A stretch of 49,070 nt of DNA from a bacterium (lineage in GTDB: Bacteria > Chloroflexota > Dormibacteria > Dormibacterales > Dormibacteraceae), in assembly GCA_902812395.1 (NCBI GenBank), contig CADDZO010000003.1:1-49070 (forward strand), written 5' to 3'. The first letter of the stretch is position 1. Every line of letters begins with the position of its first letter. The notes beneath the pieces were generated by a model. It ran no database searches. It saw nothing but the letters and a program-made list of their open reading frames with translations, and had not been told where the DNA came from. Below, in pieces: positions 8,548 through 15,629 of the stretch. The position numbers were made by a program, and so were the translations under genes.

Positions 8548-10158
8548 GTGACCGGCAACCAGATCCTGGCCCGGGCATTGCGCGCATGCGGGGTAGAGCA
8601 CGTCTTCTTCCTCATGGGCGGACCGATGATCGATTGCGAGAACGCGTGCCTGGAGGAGGGAATGCGGATGATTGACGTCCGTATGGAGCAGGCGGCGGCG
8701 ATGATGGCCGTTGGCTACAGCCGGGTCCGTGGGAGCCCCTCCGTCTGCATGGCCGCCTCCGGGCCCGGCACGGTCAACCTGCTCAGCGGCGTCGCCCATG
8801 CCTACGTCGACGGCGCCCCGGTGGTGGCCATCGGCGGCTCCAGCCCGGTGGGCCTCTACGGTCTGGGAGCTTTCCAGGAGATCGACCAGCTGGCACTGGC
8901 GAGGCCCGTCACCTGCTGGGCGGAGCGCTGCTACGATCCCGCCCGTATTCCTGAATACCTGGCCGCTGCCTTCCGGCACGCGATGGCCGGCCGGCCGGCG
9001 CCCGTGTACCTGGACCTTCCCGGCGACGTGCTCTACCGCGATGTCGCGCCCGAGGAGGTGCGCTGGGCCGAGCCTCAGCCCGCACCTCGACCAGCCGGGG
9101 ATGCGGCAGACGTTGCCCGGGCGATCGACGTGATCAGGACGGCACGGCGACCCATCGTGGTGACCGGAAGCGGCATCCTCTGGTCCGGGGCCCACGAGGA
9201 GTTGCGGCGCTGGGTGGAGCGGTGGGGCATCCCTCACTACGCCACTCCCCAGGGTCGGGGCGTGGTCCCCGAGGACCATCACCTGAGCTTCCCGGCGGCG
9301 CGCAGCACCGCGTTCCGTGAGGCCGACTGCGTGGTGGTGATCGGGACCCGGCTCAACTACGTGATCGACTATGCCCGTCCTCCCCGCTTCGCGGCCGACG
9401 CCAGGCTGGTGCAGATCGACATTGATGCTGCCGAGATCGGGAAGACCCGCCCGGTGGACGCCGGGATCGTCGGTGACGCCAGGCTGGTGCTCCGTCAGCT
9501 GCTGGAGGTGGACGGTTCTCCGGACCGCTACGCGGACTGGGTGGGCAGGCTCGCCGAGATCCACCGGGAGAAGTCGATCGATGCCGAGCAGCGAATGAGC
9601 AGCGACCGCACCCCGATTCATCCCCTGCGCCTGTGCAAGGAGCTGCGAGACTTCATGGACCGGGAGGCAGTGTTGAGCGTGGACGGCCAGGAGATCCTGA
9701 ACTACGGGCGCCAGTCGATCCCCATCCATGTGCCCGGACACAGCCTCAACTCGGGACCGTTCGGCACCATGGGAGTCGGACTGCCGCTGGGGCTGGGCGC
9801 GAAGGTGGCCGAGCCCGCCGCCCAGGTGGTCGTCCTGCACGGGGACGGGTCCTTCGGGATCAACGGCATGGAGCTTGACACCGCCGTCCGCCACGACCTT
9901 CCGGTGATCACGGTGATCTCCAACAACGGCGGCTGGACTGCCCGGGACCGCTTCAAGGTTGGGCGCGAGCTGGGCTTTACCCGCTACGACGAGATGGCCC
10001 GAGCGCTCGGTTGCCACGCCGAGTACGTGGAGCGGCCCGACGAGATCCGACCGGCACTGAGGCGAGCTGCAGCCAGCGGTCGGCCGGTGCTGGTCAACGT
10101 GCTGACGGACCCCGAGGCCCGCGCCCAGACCGCGCGCTTCGCCGTGTACACGACCTGA
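8548..10158 (+). CDS. Thiamine-diphosphate enzyme of the 2-hydroxyacyl-CoA lyase/oxalyl-CoA decarboxylase type
   Basis: This 536-residue ThDP enzyme has the three-domain layout of acetolactate synthase relatives. Glu47 (in RMEQAAAM) is the ThDP-activating glutamate. The stretch GGSSP...GAFQEIDQLALARP matches 2-hydroxyacyl-CoA lyases and oxalyl-CoA decarboxylases better than acetolactate synthase. The C-terminal cofactor motif starts at GDG (residues 432-434) and ends in SNN; it is preceded by FGTMGVGLPLGLGAK, again HACL-like. Start GTG at 8548 with GGAGG upstream. Directly downstream of a class III CoA-transferase, it probably cleaves the CoA ester made by that enzyme, releasing formyl-CoA plus an aldehyde, ketone or CO2. 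Oxalate breakdown (Frc/Oxc) and a 2-hydroxyacyl-CoA lyase route are both compatible. Confidence 0.82.
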   Translation: MTGNQILARALRACGVEHVFFLMGGPMIDCENACLEEGMRMIDVRMEQAAAMMAVGYSRVRGSPSVCMAASGPGTVNLLSGVAHAYVDGAPVVAIGGSSPVGLYGLGAFQEIDQLALARPVTCWAERCYDPARIPEYLAAAFRHAMAGRPAPVYLDLPGDVLYRDVAPEEVRWAEPQPAPRPAGDAADVARAIDVIRTARRPIVVTGSGILWSGAHEELRRWVERWGIPHYATPQGRGVVPEDHHLSFPAARSTAFREADCVVVIGTRLNYVIDYARPPRFAADARLVQIDIDAAEIGKTRPVDAGIVGDARLVLRQLLEVDGSPDRYADWVGRLAEIHREKSIDAEQRMSSDRTPIHPLRLCKELRDFMDREAVLSVDGQEILNYGRQSIPIHVPGHSLNSGPFGTMGVGLPLGLGAKVAEPAAQVVVLHGDGSFGINGMELDTAVRHDLPVITVISNNGGWTARDRFKVGRELGFTRYDEMARALGCHAEYVERPDEIRPALRRAAASGRPVLVNVLTDPEARAQTARFAVYTT

Positions 10159-10315
10159 GCCAGGCCGAGAGTACCTCGCTCCCATCCAGCCGGAGGCACC
10201 GGGCATCGCCGCCGCGCCTCTCCCCGCCGCCTGTCGATCCAGAGCGGCGCTCCCATCCCAAGAGCATCGGCAGTCCCGAGGCCAGGCGGTCGTCGTGGCC
10301 GCCAGCGTCGGTCGA

Positions 10316-10334
10316 CCTGCCCTAGGGAGGCAGG
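10316..10334. terminator. Possible bidirectional terminator hairpin
   Basis: CCTGCC - CTAGGGA - GGCAGG forms a perfect six-base stem between two convergent genes (stops at 10158 on plus and 10377 on minus). There is no T-tract. The rest of the 218-base gap shows no gene. Confidence 0.35.
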
Positions 10335-10376
10335 CCCCTCCAACCCGGCCGACCTTCTTCGCGCCCGGCGCGTCTA

Positions 10377-11201
10377 TCAACCCAGCCGATAGACTCGGCG
10401 TGCGGTCGCAGCCCAGATCTCCTGCTGGTCGCCGACCAGCTCTCGCAGCATCTCCACCCACGCCCGGTAACCGATCACGGCAGTGGAGACCGGCCAGTTG
10501 CTGCCGAACATCAGCCTGGAGGGGCCAAGGCAGGCGTGCAGGTGCAGGAGATAGGGGGCGACCTGCTCCGCCTCAAGAGGCCGGTCGCGGGGGCCGTGGA
10601 CGACGACCGACAGCTTCGCCACCACGTTGGAGAGTCGCCCCAGGCGCTCGATCGCAGCCAGCCAGGTCGAGTCCGGAGGCCTCGACAGGTCCGGCTTGCC
10701 CAGGTGCTCGAGGACGATAGTGGTCTCCGGACAGGCTCGGGCGAGCTCAGGCACGGCCGCGATCTGGCCGAGACGTACACAGACGTCGCAGACCAGCCCC
10801 ATCCGGCCCAGGAGGCGGACGCCCCGCAGGTACTCGGCCCGGGTACAGAAGCCAGGGTCGGCCTCGTACTGACAGGTTCGACGCACCGCTCGAACCGCCG
10901 GGATCTGGCGCAGCCGCACCAGCTCGGCATCCACCCCAGGGTCCTCGAGCCTAGCCCAGGCGATGATCGCCGGCAGACGGCCGGGATCGGCGACATCCGC
11001 CGCCCACCTTGCCTCTACCGTCCCGTCGGTGAAGTCGTTGACCTGGACGTTGACGCACGAGGTGACGGGCAGCCCGTCCCAGGCGGCGGTGTAATCCGCC
11101 CAGGAGACATCGCGCCTCAGGTAGGGCGCGGCTAGAATGCCCCGACGCCGGACCAGCCCCTTTCGCCAGATGTGGAAATGGGTGTCGATCAGCTCGAGCA
11201 C
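10377..11201 (-). CDS. Amidohydrolase-2 family metal-dependent hydrolase (COG3618-like)
   Basis: A 274-residue TIM-barrel hydrolase of the amidohydrolase-2 group, which includes lactonases such as L-fuconolactonase and 2-pyrone-4,6-dicarboxylate lactonase. It begins with the metal motif DTHFHIW right at the N-terminus. It contains IVLEHLGKPDLSRP (His ligand on strand 6-7) and ends with LMFGSNWPVS (the family's GSDWP motif, here with Asn in place of Asp). Replacement of that Asp, normally a metal or catalytic residue, is notable; some members tolerate Asn. Start GTG at 11201, only 21 bases from the divergent start at 11223, with a shared -10 box between. Probably hydrolyses a lactone or amide in the local catabolic pathway; substrate unknown. 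Confidence 0.82.
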   Translation of the reverse strand: MLELIDTHFHIWRKGLVRRRGILAAPYLRRDVSWADYTAAWDGLPVTSCVNVQVNDFTDGTVEARWAADVADPGRLPAIIAWARLEDPGVDAELVRLRQIPAVRAVRRTCQYEADPGFCTRAEYLRGVRLLGRMGLVCDVCVRLGQIAAVPELARACPETTIVLEHLGKPDLSRPPDSTWLAAIERLGRLSNVVAKLSVVVHGPRDRPLEAEQVAPYLLHLHACLGPSRLMFGSNWPVSTAVIGYRAWVEMLRELVGDQQEIWAATARRVYRLG

Positions 11202-11209
11202 GGTGCTCG

Positions 11210-11216
11210 TACCCTA
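11210..11216. promoter_or_regulatory. Symmetric bidirectional -10 element with leaderless starts on both sides
   Basis: The heptamer TACCCTA reads TACCCT on the plus strand and TAGGGT on the minus strand, so one element can serve as -10 in both directions. The plus-strand ATG (11223) lies seven bases downstream. The minus-strand GTG (11201) lies nine bases from the end of TAGGGT. Transcription would begin at or within about three bases of both start codons, giving leaderless or near-leaderless mRNAs; neither start has a ribosome site. Confidence 0.5.
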
Positions 11217-11222
11217 GCCTCC

Positions 11223-11996
11223 ATGGACCAGGTGGTGGGCATGATCGGACTCGGCGCTATGGGGGCACCCATAGCCGCCAACCTGGAGCGGGCGGGTTAC
11301 CAGGTCGCCGGCTACGACGTGCGCGGGCACGGCGGCATGGGGTCGGTCGAGGAAGTGGCTGAGCATGCCACCCGGACGGTGCTGGTGATCGTGCGCACCG
11401 CACCGCAGGTCGGGCAGGTGGTGTCGCAGCTGCGGAGGCCGGGGCTGGACGTGGTGGTCATGAGCACCATTGGTCCCACCACCATGGAGCGGCTGGGATC
11501 GGATCTCGCCGCCCGAGGGCTCACCCCCGTCGATGCCCCGATCAGTGGAGGCGTGGCCGGGGCCGAGGCGGGCACCCTGACCATCATGGCCTCCGGTGAT
11601 CTGGCGGCGATCGAGCGCTGCCGGCCGCTGTTCCAGGCCATAGGCAGCAACCTGTTCGTGATCGGAGACCGGGTCGGGCTTGGCCAGGCGGTCAAGCTAG
11701 CCAACCAGCTGATGCTCGCCGCGCACATGGTCGCCTGCGGGGAGGCGGTGCGCATGGTGAGTGGCTATGGCTTGAGCCCGGAGCAGGTGCTCCCGGTGAT
11801 CGAGCGCTCCACAGGGAGTAGCTGGGTTGCGGCCAACTGGCGGACGGTGAAGGCCTGGTGGGGCGAGGGCGGGAGCGACCCTCTGGGCATCATCCACAAG
11901 GACCTGCGTAGCCTGCTCGGCGAGACCGGGGAGCGCGGGCTTCCGCTCCCGCTCACCGCCCTCAGCTTCCAGGAGCTGCTCCAGGCCCGGCGCTAG
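11223..11996 (+). CDS. 3-hydroxyisobutyrate dehydrogenase family NAD(P)-dependent oxidoreductase
   Basis: A 257-residue beta-hydroxyacid dehydrogenase. The Rossmann motif GLGAMGAPIAANL is at residues 9-21, the substrate loop DAPISGGVAGAEAGTLTIMA is mid-chain, and the catalytic-lysine helix KLANQLMLAAHMVACGEA follows. The usual KxxxN reads KLANQ here. The protein is about 30 residues shorter than typical members (about 290), mainly at the C-terminus, but ends cleanly. Members include tartronate semialdehyde reductase and 3-hydroxyisobutyrate dehydrogenase. Start ATG 11223 is chosen because an extension upstream would overlap the divergent hydrolase and because the -10 box at 11210 places the transcription start at this codon. 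Paired with the divergent hydrolase, it likely oxidises or reduces a small hydroxy acid. Confidence 0.85.
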   Translation: MDQVVGMIGLGAMGAPIAANLERAGYQVAGYDVRGHGGMGSVEEVAEHATRTVLVIVRTAPQVGQVVSQLRRPGLDVVVMSTIGPTTMERLGSDLAARGLTPVDAPISGGVAGAEAGTLTIMASGDLAAIERCRPLFQAIGSNLFVIGDRVGLGQAVKLANQLMLAAHMVACGEAVRMVSGYGLSPEQVLPVIERSTGSSWVAANWRTVKAWWGEGGSDPLGIIHKDLRSLLGETGERGLPLPLTALSFQELLQARR

Positions 11997-12529
11997 ACCG
12001 TCCCGGGGGAGAGGTCCGCCCCAGGCCGGTGTCCGCTGACGATGCGCACGGCCGCGACACCGGTCCCAAGTGACCTGGGAAGCAGACCCGGTCTGCCGGT
12101 CCCTCCTGAGTCCGGGCACTGATCGCCGGGCTGGGGCTCGTGAACCGCGGTCTCCGTCGCTCGATTGCGCGCGTTGGGTGCCAATCCACCTTTCCAGGCC
12201 CAGGATGTCTCCACCCAAGCAGGCCGGCGAAGGGATCGCCGACGGATGGCGGTCGGTGCGGTCGCCTTCTGGTCGGAGCGGGAGACCAGCGCAACTGGCC
12301 GAGCGCGCGAGGGCTGGGCAGTACGGTAGGCGGCTCCGGGAACAGGAGCCCGAATCGCAGCCGCGGCGCGGTCAGTGGTGAGTCCTGGCCCTCCCGAGAT
12401 TCAGGCCTACTTCTACCTCGATCTCGATGATCGGTGGCCAGCACAGGAGAAACGTCAGGTAGCCCACCGCACCTGCGAGACGCCGAGCAGATGCAGCCCG
12501 GCGACCTGTGGCGAAAGCCTCGGCTCTGC
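11997..12529. other. Intergenic region, no gene supported
   Basis: About 530 bases without recognisable coding sequence on either strand. Open frames exist because of the high GC content, but they have no family resemblance and no plausible start. Confidence 0.4.
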
Positions 12530-12535
12530 TACCGT
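12530..12535 (+). promoter_or_regulatory. Predicted -10 box of a leaderless codA transcript
   Basis: TACCGT lies exactly six bases before the GTG start at 12542, the spacing expected if transcription begins on the start codon. No ribosome site is present, which agrees with a leaderless message. No clear -35 box is visible. Confidence 0.4.
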
Positions 12536-12541
12536 GCCGGC

Positions 12542-13801
12542 GTGCTCGACATTCTCCTTCGAGGAGCGCGGCTCCCCGGCGCTGCGACACTCCAGGACCT
12601 CGGGGTGGTCAACGGCCGCCTGGGTCTGCCGGAGCCAGAGGCCCGCCTGACCATGGATCTCAAGGGGGCGCTGGTGACGCCGCCGTTGGTGGAGCCCCAT
12701 ATCCACCTCGACGCCGTGCTGACGGTCGGCCAACCACGGCCAAACCTGACCGGATCTCTCTTCGAGGGCATCGCCATCTGGGCCGACCGGGTCAAGTCGC
12801 TCACGGTGGAGGACGTGAAGCGGCGGGCCGAGAAGGTGCTGCGTTGGCAGCTGGCCAACGGCGTCCAGCACGTGCGCACCCACGTGGACGTCTGCGACCC
12901 GGAGCTGCGAGCCTTGCGAGCGCTGGTGGAGCTGCGGCAGGAAATCGGCGACCAGATGGATCTCCAGCTTGTCGCCTTTCCTCAGCAAGGGATCTTCTCC
13001 TTCGAGGGCGGCTCCGAGCTGATGCGCCGCGCCGTCGGTCTGGGGGCGGACGTGGTCGGCGGCATTCCCCACTACGAGCTCACCCGGGAGCTGGGGATCA
13101 AGTCGGTCGAGTTCACGTTCGCGCTGGCGGCGGAGCACGGGCTGCGCGTCGACATCCACTGCGACGAGACCGACGACGACCACTCGCGGTTCGTCGAGGT
13201 GATGGCCGCCGAGACGATCCGGTTGGGCATGGCCGGGCGAGTGACGGCCAGCCATACCACCGCGATGCACTCCTACAACAATGCCTACGCCTACCGCCTG
13301 ATCCGAAACCTGGCCCGGGCGGGCATGCACGTGGTCACCAACCCGCTCGACAACTCGGTGCTGCAAGGGCGGTTCGACAGCTATCCGATTCGACGAGGGC
13401 ACACCCGCGTCAAGGAACTGATGGAGGCCGGTATCAACGTCTGCATCGGTCACGACTCGGTCATGGATCCCTGGTATCCGCTGGGCTACGGCGATCCGGT
13501 CCAGGCCGCATTCGTGCTCGCCCACTACGGCCAGATGTCCGGTGCCGAGGAGCTTCCCCGCCTCATCGATATGATCACCTGCAACCCGGCGCGTGCGCTG
13601 GGGCTCGAGGACTATGGCCTCCGAGAGGGCGGTTCCGCCAACTTGGTCGTCTTCGACGCTGCCAGCGAAACGGACGCGATCCGGCTGGTCCCACGGCGTC
13701 GCCTGGTGCTCCGGCGAGGGCGCATCGTTGCCCGGACCGAGCCGGCACGGACCACCGTGGTCTGGGACGGCCGGGAAGAGGCGGTGGACTTCCAGCCATA
13801 G
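12542..13801 (+). CDS. codA: Cytosine deaminase (CodA-like amidohydrolase)
   Basis: A 419-residue amidohydrolase that follows Escherichia coli CodA almost block by block. The blocks are PPLVEPHIHLDAV (metal-binding His pair), LFEGIAIWADR, ANGVQHVRTHVDVCDPEL, AFPQQGIFSFEGG, HCDETDDDHSRFVE (metal His and catalytic-region acids), ASHTTAMHSYNNAY and CIGHDSVMDPWYPLG with the conserved Asp after His. It should convert cytosine (or a related aminopyrimidine) to uracil and ammonia in the cytoplasm. The GTG at 12542 is chosen because it gives the CodA-like N-terminus and sits six bases from a TACCGT box; longer upstream extensions have no homology. A glutamine-synthetase-like ligase and an APC permease follow. 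Deamination of a different cyclic amine is possible, since CodA relatives vary in substrate. Confidence 0.88.
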   Translation: MLDILLRGARLPGAATLQDLGVVNGRLGLPEPEARLTMDLKGALVTPPLVEPHIHLDAVLTVGQPRPNLTGSLFEGIAIWADRVKSLTVEDVKRRAEKVLRWQLANGVQHVRTHVDVCDPELRALRALVELRQEIGDQMDLQLVAFPQQGIFSFEGGSELMRRAVGLGADVVGGIPHYELTRELGIKSVEFTFALAAEHGLRVDIHCDETDDDHSRFVEVMAAETIRLGMAGRVTASHTTAMHSYNNAYAYRLIRNLARAGMHVVTNPLDNSVLQGRFDSYPIRRGHTRVKELMEAGINVCIGHDSVMDPWYPLGYGDPVQAAFVLAHYGQMSGAEELPRLIDMITCNPARALGLEDYGLREGGSANLVVFDAASETDAIRLVPRRRLVLRRGRIVARTEPARTTVVWDGREEAVDFQP

Positions 13802-14135
13802 CCGGTGCCCGCATGCCAGCGTGGCGTGAGGAGGGCACGGCGTCAACTCAGTTGCAAGTTATCGGAGGCAGAATGGTTGGCAAACGTCATCTCGGTGTCG
13901 GCACCTCTTGCCGCCTGAGCCGTGCTCGTATACCATCCTGCCAACGGCTACCGCCGTTTTTGATGGAGGGACCCGTGCCGATGAAAGCCATCACGGAGCG
14001 CTGCTGCCGCCTGCCGGAGCGTCTCGGGGGATGCGCTTCCGGGTCGCCGGAGCGAGGTGCTCACACACCTGGAGCGGCGTCCACTGCGGCAGGAGCGTTG
14101 CCGAACGATGTTCGATCCACAGCCAGGAGAAGCCG
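13802..14135. other. Intergenic region with weak promoter candidate
   Basis: No supported gene. TTGCCG (13908-13913) and TATACC (13929-13934) with a 15-base spacer is a weak promoter candidate for the downstream ligase. A 58-codon frame from 13963 ends in an ATGA overlap with the next start, but it has no recognisable features. Confidence 0.3.
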
Positions 14136-15590
14136 ATGATCACGCAGCGTCCGGAGGGATTCGTCGCTCGGCATCACCTCTATGACGACGAACGCCGAGA
14201 GGCGGCTGAACGCGCCCTGGCGATGGTGGAGGAGCGCGAACTGCGCACCATCCGCATCATCTGGGTCGATCAGCATGGCCTGCCGCGTTGCAAGTTCGCG
14301 TCACCGCAGGCCTTCCGCGGGGCGCTCACCGATGGCCTCGACTTCTCGGGAGCGCTGGTCAACCTGGATAGCGGCAACCACGTCTTCACCGCCGCGTTTG
14401 CTCAGGACGGCGGACTCAACATCCCCGAGCTGACGGGCTTTCCCGACGTGGTCCTGGTGCCGGACCCTCGCACCTTTCAGGTCCTGCCCTGGGCGGACCA
14501 CGCTGGCTGGGTGCTGGCGGAGTCGTACCTACGCAACGGCAAGCCACATCCCCTCGACAGCCGTCTATTGTTGCAGGTCCAGCTGGAGGCGGCCCGCCGG
14601 CTCGGCTACGAGTACACGGCCGGGCTGGAGGTCGAGTTCTACATCCTGCGCAATGACACCACCCGGATCGAGCTCCACGAGACCGGCTGGCCTGGCCCGC
14701 CGCCCGCCATCAGCATCGTCCAGCAGGGCTACCAGTATCTGTCCGAGACACGGCTGGCGGGGATGGGGTTCGTGCTCGATCAGCTTAGGGATGCGCTCGT
14801 TGCCCTGGGGCTGCCGCTCCGCTCCATGGAGGACGAGTGGGGCCCTGGGCAGATCGAGATCACCTTCCATCCCACTGTGGGGCTGGCGCCGGCCGACGCC
14901 ATGGTGCTGTTCCGGAGCACGGCCAAGCAGATCTGCCAGCGCCACGGACTGCTGGCCACGTTCATGTCCCGGCCTGCGATCCCCAACGTCTCCTCCAGCG
15001 GATGGCACCTGCACCAGTCGCTCCGTCAGCTGGATGGCGGTGCCAACGCCTTCGCCGGCGAGGGCGGCCTTTCGGAAGTCGGGCGTCAGTTCGCGGCCGG
15101 GATCCTCGAGCACGCGCTGGCGATGGCGGTCTTCGCCGTGCCCACCCTGAACGGCTACAAGCGCTACCGCCCGTACTCGTTCGCCCCCGACAACGTGAAC
15201 TGGGCTCTGGAGAACCGGGGGGCGATGCTCCGGGTCCAGGCCGACCCAGGGGACCCGGGGTCCCACCTCGAAAACCGCATGGGCGAGCCGGCGGCCAACC
15301 CGTACCTCTATCTGGCAGCCAACCTGGCTGCCGGCCTGGACGGGATCGAGCGGAAGCTGGTGCCACCGCCGATGACCGGCCCCGATCCGTACGCGGCCCG
15401 GGCCACCGGCACGCCGCTGCCCACCAGCCTTTGGGAGGCGGTGGCGGTCCTGGACAACGACGGCTTCTATCGTCGGGTCTTCGGCGACGTCTTCGTGGAC
15501 TTCATCGTGGCCATGAAGCGGGGTGAGGTAGCGCGCTTCCTCTCGGAGGTCACCGACTGGGAGATGCGCGAGTATCTGGAGAACTTCTGA
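14136..15590 (+). CDS. Glutamine synthetase family protein (gamma-glutamyl-amine ligase type)
   Basis: A 484-residue ATP-dependent carboxylate-amine ligase of the GlnA superfamily. The N-terminal beta-grasp region contains IRIIWVDQHGLPRCK. The catalytic domain shows EVEFYIL (metal ligands), EWGPGQIEITF, SSSGWHLHQSL (equivalent of GSGMHxHxS), LNGYKRYRPYSFAPDNVNW and ENRMGEPAANPYLYLAANLA. The Tyr adenylylation region of GlnA-I is not evident, and the divergent loops fit gamma-glutamylpolyamine or ethanolamine synthetase-type paralogues rather than housekeeping GlnA. ATG 14136 follows AGGAGA by five bases. The next gene is an APC permease, suggesting import and gamma-glutamylation of an amine. 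An ammonia-assimilating role tied to the deaminase upstream is the alternative. Confidence 0.85.
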   Translation: MITQRPEGFVARHHLYDDERREAAERALAMVEERELRTIRIIWVDQHGLPRCKFASPQAFRGALTDGLDFSGALVNLDSGNHVFTAAFAQDGGLNIPELTGFPDVVLVPDPRTFQVLPWADHAGWVLAESYLRNGKPHPLDSRLLLQVQLEAARRLGYEYTAGLEVEFYILRNDTTRIELHETGWPGPPPAISIVQQGYQYLSETRLAGMGFVLDQLRDALVALGLPLRSMEDEWGPGQIEITFHPTVGLAPADAMVLFRSTAKQICQRHGLLATFMSRPAIPNVSSSGWHLHQSLRQLDGGANAFAGEGGLSEVGRQFAAGILEHALAMAVFAVPTLNGYKRYRPYSFAPDNVNWALENRGAMLRVQADPGDPGSHLENRMGEPAANPYLYLAANLAAGLDGIERKLVPPPMTGPDPYAARATGTPLPTSLWEAVAVLDNDGFYRRVFGDVFVDFIVAMKRGEVARFLSEVTDWEMREYLENF

Positions 15591-15629
15591 GGGGTCCTGG
15601 ATGGTCAAACGGAGGAGGTGACTGAAGGA

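Noticed and set aside
8383-10461. Minus-strand open frame of about 690 codons
   Set aside because: It is antisense to the ThDP enzyme; composition is that of a GC-driven shadow frame.
12455-13846. Minus-strand open frame of about 460 codons
   Set aside because: It is the antisense shadow of the cytosine deaminase gene, whose plus-strand protein matches CodA along its length.
13963-14139. 58-codon frame ending in an ATGA overlap with the glutamine-synthetase-like gene
   Set aside because: No recognisable sequence or signal, and the downstream gene has its own AGGAGA site. Mentioned only as intergenic content.
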